Source of the DNA: Rhizobacter sp.
GTDB taxonomy: Bacteria; Pseudomonadota; Gammaproteobacteria; Burkholderiales; Burkholderiaceae_C
NCBI GenBank assembly: GCA_025359585.1
Contig: JANYFX010000056.1
Coordinates: forward strand, 1 to 5,672
Direction of reading: 5' to 3'
DNA length: 5,672 nucleotides
Under the pieces are notes generated by a model, which was given only the letters and a program-made list of their open reading frames with translations, did not search any database and was not told the DNA's origin. Positions 1-5,672 of the stretch are shown here, piece after piece (position 1 is the first letter of the stretch; every line of letters starts with the position of its first letter). Made by a program: the position numbers and the translations under genes.

Positions 1-226
1 CGTCCGTCAGGCGTTCTGGAACGCAAGCGCTGAGGAGTAGCCGTCCGGAGGGCCGCGGCGCAGATCGACCTCACCCGTCGAGCCTGTGAAGCGGCGCTGA
101 GCGGACCATCGGACTGCGACGACGACCGTCGTGGCGGGGCGGAGGGTGTGGGCTGTTCGGCTGCGCCACCCTTTCCCCATTCTGGCGGTAGTGGCCGAGC
201 AAGCCGCCGCAGATGGCCCAGTCAGC

Positions 227-502
227 TCAGGCGGCCTTCGAGGCCGCCTGTTTTGCAAGAAGCCGCTGTGCCTGATGGTCGTTTCCGCGGGCTTCCTGCG
301 CCGTCTGTGCAGGTGTCTCGGCGGCTTCCTTTTCAGCTGCCAACGCGGCAACGGCGGCGGCGCTCACCGTGACGGTCGTTTTCGCGGCGGGTTGAGCCTG
401 CGCAGGGGTATCGGCTTGCTTTACTTCCTTGGCCTTCGGATCGGCGGCTGCCACTTGCGCAGCTGCCGGGGCCCTCGTCGCGCTGGAGATCGGACTCGTC
501 AT
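227..502 (-). CDS. Small Ala-rich, low-complexity hypothetical protein
   Basis: A 91-residue protein of unknown function. About a third of its residues are Ala; the rest is mostly Gln, Lys, Glu, Thr and Pro. It has no signal peptide or membrane segment. The N-terminal half (1-40) is Pro/Ala/Lys-rich and probably disordered. A TVTVSAAAVAALAAE-like stretch near residues 43-58 and the charged Ala/Glu/Gln run after it could form a helix. The start is well supported: on the minus strand GAGAGG (514-509) sits 6 bases before the ATG. It lies about 100 bases downstream of the COG4280-like gene on the same strand and may share its transcript. Low complexity makes chance ORFs common in GC-rich DNA, but the ribosome binding site and position argue that it is real. 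No function can be assigned. Confidence 0.6.
   Translation of the reverse strand: MTSPISSATRAPAAAQVAAADPKAKEVKQADTPAQAQPAAKTTVTVSAAAVAALAAEKEAAETPAQTAQEARGNDHQAQRLLAKQAASKAA
229..254 (+). terminator. Rho-independent terminator-like hairpin facing rightward transcription
   Basis: Bases 229-237 (AGGCGGCCT) are perfectly complementary to 241-249 (AGGCCGCCT) around a 3-base loop, and TTTT follows at 251-254. The T-run is on the plus strand, so the site should stop transcripts entering from the left. No comparable T-run follows on the minus strand. The hairpin covers the last codons and stop of the minus-strand Ala-rich gene, so it may also shape the 3' end of that mRNA. The T-run is short (four, then GC), which tempers the call. 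Confidence 0.55.
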
Positions 503-541
503 GTTGTGCCTCTCACTCGCTTGAAACCTGGGAGCCCGACG

Positions 542-560
542 GATTCCCTGAGGGGAAATC
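542..560. other. Imperfect hairpin between the two minus-strand genes
   Basis: GATTCCC (542-548) faces GGGAAATC (553-560) across TGAG, giving a 7-bp stem with one bulged A. It lies in the 103-base gap between the COG4280-like gene and the Ala-rich gene. No T-run follows on either strand, so it is not an obvious terminator. It could be an mRNA-stability or processing structure, or chance. Confidence 0.25.
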
Positions 561-605
561 GGCGGCGGTTGTCGAAAGTTGAGGGGTTGGGCGTCGGCGC
601 TTCAG

Positions 606-1595
606 TCACGCACGGGCGCGGCGCATCGTACTCACGCCGAGCACCAGGAATAGTCCCACCGCAAAGATCACGCTCGACGCCGGATGGGCGATGCCGCCCC
701 AGGCGGCAACTTGCCAGCCTCCAGCCACCCATATCAAGACTCCGGCGGCGAGCCAGCCATCGTCGACGAACAGCCCGAACACCTCGCTGGCCACACCGGC
801 CAACGCGCTCGGAAGCGCAGATTTGCCTGTGGCTTGGGCGGGGCCAGGCGATGCGACCTTTGCACGCATCGATGAGCACACTCGAACCAATACCAGCGCG
901 ATTGCCAGGAAGCTGGCAATCAGCGCGAGAATCGCCGCGTCCGCGCCTGGCCATTCAAGGCCGATGCCTTCGCCCACCCAGAACGTTCCAAAGCCGGTCA
1001 GCATCACGCCGACGCCGAACTTGAGCTGGTTCTCGGGCACCTTCGACAGCGGCCGGTGCAGGAGCAGTCCCAGCGCGATCACCAGCAGCAAGGCCAGCCC
1101 GGCGCCGGCTGCGGCGGGCACCAGCAACCGACCCCCCGCCCCCAACGCGATGACGATGAACACGACCTCGATGCCTTCGAGCATCACGGTCTTGAAGGTC
1201 GTGAGAAAAGCAATCTTGTCGATGACCTCGTGCCCCGCAGCACCTTGCTGACGCATTTCGCGCACCTCCTTCGCGAAGGCCTCGGCTTCGTCGTGCAGCG
1301 GCAGGACGCCGGCAGCCCGCAGAACCGCCTTGCGCAACCAGCGCAGGCCGAACATCAGCAGCAGGATGCCGACCACGAGTTGGAGGAACGGCAAAGAAAT
1401 GCCCGTGAGCGTCCGACCCAGCACGAGCACCAAGGCCGTGAGCAAGGCGCCGCCAGCCGAGGCCCCAAGTAGCGCCGAGCGCCATCCACGAACCACGCCC
1501 ACCGCGAGCACGATGGTCAACGCCTCGACGAACTCCACCATTGACGCCATGAAGGCGGCGAGCACCGAAGGTCCCACCGAAGTCCAGTCGATCAT
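606..1595 (-). CDS. COG4280-like polytopic membrane protein, FTR1-like (possible metal permease)
   Basis: About 329 residues and very hydrophobic, with roughly eight or nine predicted membrane segments. It resembles the uncharacterised COG4280 family, which looks distantly related to FTR1-type iron permeases. Two acidic ExxE motifs sit in membrane segments, as REGLE motifs do in FTR1: E21-F-V-E24 (MVEFVEALTIV) and E140-G-I-E143 (MLEGIEVVFIV). A charged loop at about 93-127 separates the two halves. A third acidic motif, EGIGLEWPG, lies near residue 200. The C-terminal third adds a linker and two or three more hydrophobic segments, ending in MRRARA. I chose the ATG at 1595 rather than the one at 1601: GGAG at 1606-1603 is 7 bases from the former and only 1 base from the latter. 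It is divergent from the secDF operon and precedes the Ala-rich gene. Metal transport is inferred from the motifs only; the membrane-protein family call is firmer. Confidence 0.82.
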   Translation of the reverse strand: MIDWTSVGPSVLAAFMASMVEFVEALTIVLAVGVVRGWRSALLGASAGGALLTALVLVLGRTLTGISLPFLQLVVGILLLMFGLRWLRKAVLRAAGVLPLHDEAEAFAKEVREMRQQGAAGHEVIDKIAFLTTFKTVMLEGIEVVFIVIALGAGGRLLVPAAAGAGLALLLVIALGLLLHRPLSKVPENQLKFGVGVMLTGFGTFWVGEGIGLEWPGADAAILALIASFLAIALVLVRVCSSMRAKVASPGPAQATGKSALPSALAGVASEVFGLFVDDGWLAAGVLIWVAGGWQVAAWGGIAHPASSVIFAVGLFLVLGVSTMRRARA

Positions 1596-1607
1596 CCGCA
1601 TGCTCCG

Positions 1608-1635
1608 TTGACATTCTCACAGGTACTCACATAGT
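1608..1635 (+). promoter_or_regulatory. Candidate sigma70-type promoter for the secDF operon
   Basis: A consensus -35 box TTGACA at 1608-1613 is followed after 16 bases by CATAGT at 1630-1635, which matches four of six -10 positions. Transcription would start near 1642 and give a leader of about 180 bases before the secDF GTG. The site lies just upstream of the divergent COG4280-like start, so polymerase here could affect both genes. No equally good minus-strand promoter was seen in the gap. Confidence 0.4.
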
Positions 1636-1713
1636 CAGCTAATTGGCCGCTAAGTCTGAGTTCCTACTGTCGCAATCTCACCGATCCTGCGAGTCCGTGC
1701 TGAGGCCGACCGC

Positions 1714-1827
1714 ATGAAAGACACACTACCACTCCGCTGCACAACCGCGGATCCAACCTCGCGGATCGGCGTCGCCGTCTGCTCGCGCCAAACCCGTCAA
1801 GGAACTCGCGAGGTGTGCTGTGCATAG
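1714..1827 (+). CDS. Possible short upstream ORF overlapping the secDF start
   Basis: An ATG at 1714 opens a 37-codon frame ending with TAG at 1825-1827, which runs across the secDF GTG at 1820. A weak TGAGG-like sequence lies upstream near 1700. The peptide is polar and has four cysteines (one near the start, one in the middle, a Cys pair near the end). It has no signal sequence or membrane segment. It could be a leader peptide controlling secDF translation or simply a chance ORF. The only support is the start/stop overlap and the leader position. Confidence 0.2.
   Translation: MKDTLPLRCTTADPTSRIGVAVCSRQTRQGTREVCCA
1746..1767. repeat. Short direct repeat CGCGGATC in the leader
   Basis: CGCGGATC occurs at 1746-1753 and again at 1760-1767, 14 bases apart start to start, inside the predicted secDF leader. 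It might be a regulator binding site, but eight bases in GC-rich DNA is weak evidence. Confidence 0.2.
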
Positions 1828-1987
1828 GCGTTTTCGGCTGCTCGCCTGGCTGATTGCGGCCGGCATCTGCGCTTTGATCGCGCTCACTGCCCAGGGGCTG
1901 GCCAGTGCCACGCGCATTGGTCTGGAGTTTGGTGGCGGGTATGAGCTGCTCTTTGTTGCGACGCCATCACTCCCGACAGCGCCTTGA
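1820..1987 (+). pseudogene. N-terminal fragment of SecDF (first membrane helix and start of SecD P1)
   Basis: A 55-codon frame begins at a GTG preceded by GAGG (1810-1813) with 6 bases of spacing. It encodes a basic N-terminus (HRRFR), one hydrophobic helix (about residues 7-25) and then IGLEFGGGYELLFVA. That matches the SecD hallmark just after TM1 (family form LGLDLQGG, strand of the P1 base). It stops at TGA 1985-1987. The rest of SecD continues at once in the frame one base back, so one missing base between about 1945 and 1984 would join the two parts into a protein of about 600 residues. The main fragment lacks TM1 and has no ribosome binding site of its own, so this piece belongs with it. 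If the break is real, it could still be translated and coupled to the next frame through the TTGA overlap. Confidence 0.75.
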
Positions 1988-3627
1988 ACTCGCCTGATCT
2001 GCTCGCCACGGCACATGAACTCGCGCGCCGTGCGAGTGCGAGCGGTATCGCCGAGCCTGAGGTCCGGGTTGAATCGCCGGCGCAGATACGCCTGCTGTTG
2101 GCAGGTGTCGAGGCAAGCAACCAAGCGCAGACGCTATTGCAAGGGCCGCCACTGCCCGTGAAGTTGCAGGTCAAATGGACTAACACTGTCGGCGGCGTGC
2201 TCGGAGCGGCCGACTTCACGGCGACCGTGAAGGCTGGCGTCGTCGCACTTGGCGCCATCTGCCTCCTGCTGGTGGTCGTCTACCGCACCCCGGCGCTGTT
2301 CGCCATCGTCGGCCTGTCGGCTTACCTGTGGATCGTGTTGGGTGCCTTCAACGCAATGCACGCAACGCTGTCGCTCGCCGCCATCGTGGCATTCGTGCTC
2401 GGCGTGGGAATCGCTGCGGACGCGAACATTCTGATCTTCGAGCGCTTGCGCGAAGAACATCGCCATCCGGGATCAGAGCGACAAGTCCTGTGGCGCGCGC
2501 TGCGCGGTGCCGGTCGGACGATTCTCGATGCCAGTCTCTCCATGCTGATCGTCGCGCTGGTGCTGTTCGTTGCCGGCATCGGGTCGATCCGGGGTTTCGC
2601 GTTGATGACGACCGTGGGCGTGATTGCCAGTCTGATCTGCAACCTCGGTCTGGTCGGCGCCTTGCATCTGCTAATGGCGCGTGACCGTGACGAGCGGGTC
2701 GCGGTCGAGGTCCTGCCGCCAAAGACCATCGACGTTCTGCGTGCCGCGCCGATCGCGGTCGCATTGGTCGCCGCGCTGATGGCAACTGGCGCGTGGAGCA
2801 TTGTCGCGCGGTCCTTCAACTACGACATCGACTTCAAGGCCGGCACGGCGCTGGACGTTGATCTGGCGGGGCAGGCCATTACCAAGGACCAGGCCACCGA
2901 CGTGATCGCCGGGTCAGGCATCGGCGCCGCGACAGTGGCCATCGCGGGCGCGAAACAGGATCACGTCGAAGCGCGTTTCGACAATGCATTGACGCCGGAG
3001 AAGATCGCACGCATCGTCGATCAGTTCAAGACAGCGTACTGCGACAAGGTGGCGTACCAGGAGAACACCGCCGACCCCGTCGTGGCGCGTGATCTGGTGC
3101 GACAAGCCTTGATCGCGTTGGCGCTGGCGCTGTTGGCACTGGCGGCGTTGGTCACGTGGCGCTTCGGTTGGCGCTTCGCCGTCGCATCGATGTCTTGCGT
3201 GTTGGTCTCGTCCTACCTCGTTGTGGCCGTGTTCTCGTTGTTCCATCTGGAGATCGATGTCACGTTCATCGCTGCGATCCTCACGGTGATGGGCTACGCG
3301 GTCAATGATTCGGTGGTCACCTTCGATCGCGTTCGCGACAACCTGCGTTCCATGACTTGGTCGAGCCGCTTGGAACTTCGCAACCTGGTCAATCTCAGCG
3401 TCACCCAGGTCTTTCGCCGCAGCCTGCTGACGCTGGCGACGGTCACAGCCGGTGCGGTCAGCTTGTACTTTCTCGGTGCGGAACCGCTACAGATGTTCGC
3501 GCTGGCGATATTCATCGGGCTGGCGTGCGTGGCGCTCACGACGATCTTCGTTGCCGTGCCGGTCTGGTTCGCGATGTCGCAGGGCCGTGCCGGTCGGCCG
3601 CTCGTGGTCTCTGTACACGTGCGTTAA
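1984..3627 (+). CDS. secDF: SecD-SecF fusion protein (protein translocase subunit SecDF-like), main fragment
   Basis: 547 residues covering SecD from within P1 and all of SecF. SecDF is an inner-membrane RND-superfamily protein that uses the proton gradient to aid Sec-dependent export. The P1 remnant (1-80) has the SecD base pattern (HELARRASASGIAEPEV, then IRLLLAGV) and the TVGGVLG turn before TM2. TM2-TM6 span about 84-232, with GVGIAADAN at 140-148. SecF begins near 253 with TM7, YDIDFKAGT at 280-288, a P4 domain to about 365, then TM8-TM12, including GYAVNDSVVTFDRVRD at 437-452 and FRRSLLT at 477-483. D146, D442 and R479 match the proton-path Asp/Asp/Arg of characterised SecDF, as I recall the alignment. 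P1 is only about 105 residues even with the upstream fragment, so most of the head domain is missing. The TTG start has no ribosome binding site and overlaps the TGA of the upstream fragment. This is probably a specialised paralog rather than the housekeeping SecD/SecF, since no yajC is adjacent. Confidence 0.85.
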   Translation: MNSPDLLATAHELARRASASGIAEPEVRVESPAQIRLLLAGVEASNQAQTLLQGPPLPVKLQVKWTNTVGGVLGAADFTATVKAGVVALGAICLLLVVVYRTPALFAIVGLSAYLWIVLGAFNAMHATLSLAAIVAFVLGVGIAADANILIFERLREEHRHPGSERQVLWRALRGAGRTILDASLSMLIVALVLFVAGIGSIRGFALMTTVGVIASLICNLGLVGALHLLMARDRDERVAVEVLPPKTIDVLRAAPIAVALVAALMATGAWSIVARSFNYDIDFKAGTALDVDLAGQAITKDQATDVIAGSGIGAATVAIAGAKQDHVEARFDNALTPEKIARIVDQFKTAYCDKVAYQENTADPVVARDLVRQALIALALALLALAALVTWRFGWRFAVASMSCVLVSSYLVVAVFSLFHLEIDVTFIAAILTVMGYAVNDSVVTFDRVRDNLRSMTWSSRLELRNLVNLSVTQVFRRSLLTLATVTAGAVSLYFLGAEPLQMFALAIFIGLACVALTTIFVAVPVWFAMSQGRAGRPLVVSVHVR

Positions 3628-3662
3628 CAGCCTTGTTGCCCCACGTCAACTCCCACCGATTC

Positions 3663-3668
3663 GAGGAG
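3663..3668 (+). promoter_or_regulatory. Ribosome binding site of the secreted-protein gene
   Basis: GAGGAG lies 7 bases before the ATG at 3676, in the 48-base gap after the secDF stop. It is the strongest ribosome binding site in the plus operon and fixes the start of the secreted protein. No terminator hairpin was seen in the gap, so cotranscription with secDF is likely. Confidence 0.6.
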
Positions 3669-3675
3669 TCCCCCA

Positions 3676-4266
3676 ATGTCCAACCAAGCCGTCCGCGTTC
3701 CTGTGTTGATCACTGCAGTGCTCTTGTCCATTTCCGCGATAGCTCGCGCCGATTGCGAAACCGACATGGCGCAACTCGATGAGGTTCTGAAGAGCCCGAG
3801 CCTGTCGGCCGACGGCAAGAAGGGCTTGCTGGACGCGAAGAAGAAGGCAATAGCGGCCGTCAAGACCGATGACGATGCCACCTGCAACAAGGTCATCGTG
3901 GCCGCCATCAAGCAGGCCGGCGTGGCGCGAACGGCACAAGTGGCGTCGGCACCGACGACCTCGGCCGCCGCAGCTATGCCAGGTTCTCGTCTGGGTGACC
4001 TGGCACCGTTCCGCTCTTTGACTTCGGCCACGCTGCGGCTCGTCAAGTTGGGGGACCTGCCGAATGCGAGGATGAGCATCAAGGATCTGGAGACGGCCTG
4101 GGATCAGGCCGAGCCGCGTTTGCGTCCCCGCAACGCCGACATTTGGAAGACAGTCGACCAGGCGATCGATCGCGCCCTGTCGGCGCTTCGGGCTAGCCAG
4201 CCCGATGCGACGGCCAGTGCTCAGGCGCTGACCAACCTGCTCGCCGCGATCGACACAGCGAAGTAG
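3676..4266 (+). CDS. Secreted (periplasmic) helical protein of unknown function
   Basis: 196 residues with a clear Sec signal peptide: basic start (R7), hydrophobic core at 8-22, and an ARA site predicting cleavage after A25. The mature protein starts DCETD. The first domain (26-80) looks like a helical hairpin with two cysteines, C27 and C70, well placed for a disulfide. An Ala/Thr/Ser-rich linker (about 86-105) leads to a second helical domain (about 110-195) with a charged, Trp-containing pattern (SIKDLETAWDQAEPRLRPRN, then DIWKTVDQAIDRALSALRAS). I recall similar W/D-AID-AL patterns in uncharacterised periplasmic proteins but cannot name a family. It lies 48 bases after secDF and its stop overlaps the glycosyltransferase start by one base. 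That suggests the three act together in the envelope, perhaps with this protein as SecDF client, partner, or target of the glycosyltransferase. That role is inference. Confidence 0.85.
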   Translation: MSNQAVRVPVLITAVLLSISAIARADCETDMAQLDEVLKSPSLSADGKKGLLDAKKKAIAAVKTDDDATCNKVIVAAIKQAGVARTAQVASAPTTSAAAAMPGSRLGDLAPFRSLTSATLRLVKLGDLPNARMSIKDLETAWDQAEPRLRPRNADIWKTVDQAIDRALSALRASQPDATASAQALTNLLAAIDTAK

Positions 4267-5573
4267 TGACCGTGGGCTCAGTGGCGCCGACGTCCCGATT
4301 TCGGCAGAGTGACAACTCTGGCAGGACCGTCGCATTGGGGTTGCTGCTGTACGCGGCAGTCTGGCTGCTGCATCTCGCGTACACGAGCTTGTCCCCGCCG
4401 ACCGACAACATCGAGCAACTGACCTGGGTGCATTCGCTGGAATGGGGCTACTACAAGCACCCGCCGCTTCCAACCTGGTTGATCTGGGTGCCCGCGCAGG
4501 TCTTCGGCGCCAATGCGTGGACCAGCTATGTGACCGGCGCCGCGTTCACGTTGGGTTCGATTGGACTGCTGTGGAGTTTGCTGTCCCGGCTGAAGGGGCC
4601 CACGTACGCGTCACTTGCGGCGCTGGCGATGCTGGGAATCGCCTACTACAACGGGCGGCTCCACTACTACAACTATAACGTGGTGCCGATGTTCTGCGCG
4701 ACCGCCAGCCTGTCGCTGTGCTGGAAGGCGCACACCACTGGGCAGCTGCGATGGTGGGCGGTGCTGGGCGTTGCGCTCGGCCTCGGGGCGCTCGCGAAGT
4801 ACCAGATCGCGGTCACGATGGCTTCGGTACTTGCCTTCTGGCTGCACCAGCGGGGTTGGAGAGATGCCCGGCAGCGCACAGGTCTTTTGCTGGCCGCGTT
4901 GATTGTTCTGGCGATCCTCGTGCCGCACCTGTTGTGGCTGCGAACCCATGACTTCGGGCCGATTGAATATGCCATGAAGTCTTCCCTGGGCGCCCCTCTC
5001 GGGACTGAGGCGCGTTGGGTCGAGGCCTTGCATTGGCTGACCGACCAGTTGCTCAATCGCGCAGTTCCTGCCTGGCTGTTGATCGCTGCGGCGGCTTTCG
5101 CCGCGCGTGGTCGCGCCGCTCCCACGAGCACTGCTGCATGGATGGCGATCGATTTGAGAAGCGACGCTTCAGCCCGCGCGCTGCTGTTGGTCTGGGGCTT
5201 TGTACCGCTGATCTTCATGCCAACGGTCGGGATTGTCTTTGGTGCCGATCTTCAGCTCCAGTGGGGCACGCCTTTCCTGCTGTTCGCGGTTCCGGCGGCC
5301 ATGGAGTTGGCGAGTCGCCGCATCACATGGTCGCGCGTGCCGTTGCGGCCTGCGTTGAATTCGTTCGTGCTGATTCAGGCATTGCTTCTCGTGCTGAGCA
5401 CCTCACGTCGCCGCGCGGGCCGGAAGCGCTGCGTGACCACCATTGGCGGGCTTTCGACAGCGAAGCGCTGGCCACGCTGCTGGAGTAGCCGGCAAGACGC
5501 GCGATCGCCGGGGGTCACATCTGTGTTCTCTCGAGTCCCGGTGCACCGGCCGGCGCACTGGCACTGCAACTGA
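4266..5573 (+). CDS. GT39/PMT-type integral membrane glycosyltransferase, frameshifted near the C-terminus
   Basis: The open frame encodes 435 residues; the first ~377 match the layout of GT39 (ArnT/PMT_2-like) enzymes, which move a sugar from a polyprenyl-phosphate donor to lipid or protein outside the inner membrane. A first membrane helix (21-41) is followed by a periplasmic loop with the likely catalytic acidic motif D47-N-I-E50 and the family hallmark EWGYYKHPPLPTWLIW (59-74). About eight more hydrophobic segments follow, to about residue 377. After LLLVLS the sequence turns Arg/Trp/Cys-rich and non-membrane, the sign of a frame change near 5395-5405; the true continuation is in the frame one base back. 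The GTG start at 4266 shares a base with the upstream TAG (TAGTG) and has no good ribosome binding site, so coupling is likely. GTG at 4272 is an alternative. The acceptor is unknown. The family call is firm; activity of the truncated form is doubtful. Confidence 0.82.
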   Translation: MTVGSVAPTSRFRQSDNSGRTVALGLLLYAAVWLLHLAYTSLSPPTDNIEQLTWVHSLEWGYYKHPPLPTWLIWVPAQVFGANAWTSYVTGAAFTLGSIGLLWSLLSRLKGPTYASLAALAMLGIAYYNGRLHYYNYNVVPMFCATASLSLCWKAHTTGQLRWWAVLGVALGLGALAKYQIAVTMASVLAFWLHQRGWRDARQRTGLLLAALIVLAILVPHLLWLRTHDFGPIEYAMKSSLGAPLGTEARWVEALHWLTDQLLNRAVPAWLLIAAAAFAARGRAAPTSTAAWMAIDLRSDASARALLLVWGFVPLIFMPTVGIVFGADLQLQWGTPFLLFAVPAAMELASRRITWSRVPLRPALNSFVLIQALLLVLSTSRRRAGRKRCVTTIGGLSTAKRWPRCWSSRQDARSPGVTSVFSRVPVHRPAHWHCN

Positions 5574-5672
5574 CCGATCGGCCGCTGGTCTTGATCAACG
5601 GCCGCTTCGATCAAAGGCCTTGGGCCAGCGTCGATCACGTGAAGGGATGTGGGGTGCTCGAACTACGGGAAG
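5396..5672 (+). pseudogene. Displaced C-terminal part of the GT39 glycosyltransferase (runs off the window)
   Basis: One base back from the main glycosyltransferase frame, sequence continuing the protein reads LTSPRGPEALRDHHWRAFD at about 5402-5458. It goes on to a TAG at 5486-5488, then in the same frame gives a coherent soluble domain (HICVLSSPGAPAGALALQL, then RPLVLINGRFDQRPW) up to the window end. This resembles the soluble C-terminal domain of some proteobacterial GT39 proteins, from memory. The reading frame thus has two lesions: a one-base loss near 5395-5405 and a nonsense codon. It lacks a start of its own. The 3' end is outside the window. Confidence 0.65.

Noticed and set aside
2..40. 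Short plus-strand frame ending VRQAFWNASAEE then TAG, possibly the C-terminus of a gene to the left
   Set aside because: Only 12 codons are visible and all three frames close nearby; this is too little to support a gene, although the terminator at 229-254 would fit an upstream plus-strand gene.
116..140. Small inverted repeat ACGAC/GTCGT and nearby GC-rich symmetry
   Set aside because: The 5-bp stem has no T-run and no gene context; such stems are expected by chance at this GC content.
131..1024. Long plus-strand open frame of 297 codons
   Set aside because: Arg/Ser/Pro-rich translation with no domain signature, antisense to the COG4280-like and Ala-rich genes, both of which have good ribosome binding sites. 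It is a shadow of GC-rich coding.
955..1620. Minus-strand 221-codon frame overlapping the COG4280-like gene
   Set aside because: Gly/Arg/Ala-rich low-information translation in an alternate frame of a well-supported membrane protein.
1602..1819. Minus-strand promoter for the COG4280-like gene
   Set aside because: The best pair seen (TTGCGA with TAGCGG at 17 bases) matches the -10 consensus too poorly to report.
3646..4473. Minus-strand 275-codon frame opposite the secreted protein
   Set aside because: Arg/Cys/Gly-rich with no domain; the plus-strand gene has a signal peptide, a strong ribosome binding site and coherent helices.

Overview
This is a GC-rich window, probably from a Gram-negative proteobacterium. 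The use of GTG/TTG starts, the Ala-rich proteins and the style of the membrane proteins look like Betaproteobacteria (Burkholderiales-like) or Xanthomonadales. That placement is an impression from composition and family resemblance, not a search result.

The window holds two divergent gene groups separated by about 220 bases (roughly 1596-1819). On the minus strand, reading leftwards, is a polytopic membrane protein resembling COG4280 / FTR1-type permeases (1595 to 606), followed by a small Ala-rich protein (502 to 227). A perfect 9-bp hairpin followed by TTTT lies across the 3' end of the small gene, but its T-run faces rightward transcription. The first 226 bases hold no gene I can support.

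On the plus strand is an apparent operon: a compact SecD-SecF fusion (1820-3627), a secreted helical protein with two cysteines (3676-4266), and a polytopic GT39/PMT-type glycosyltransferase (4266 to the window end). The secreted-protein stop and the glycosyltransferase start overlap by one base (TAGTG), which suggests translational coupling.

The plus operon carries three disruptions. SecDF is split by a -1 frame change near 1945-1984, where the N-terminal piece ends and the main piece opens at an overlapping TTGA. The glycosyltransferase changes frame (again -1) near 5395-5405, and the restored frame then has an in-frame TAG at 5486-5488. Recognisable family sequence continues after each one. 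The locus is therefore either decaying or carries sequence errors.

The most interesting reading is a dedicated envelope module: a reduced RND-type SecDF paralog lacking most of the SecD periplasmic head, a secreted helical partner and a lipid-sugar-dependent glycosyltransferase, divergent from a possible metal permease. That functional link is inference from gene order only.
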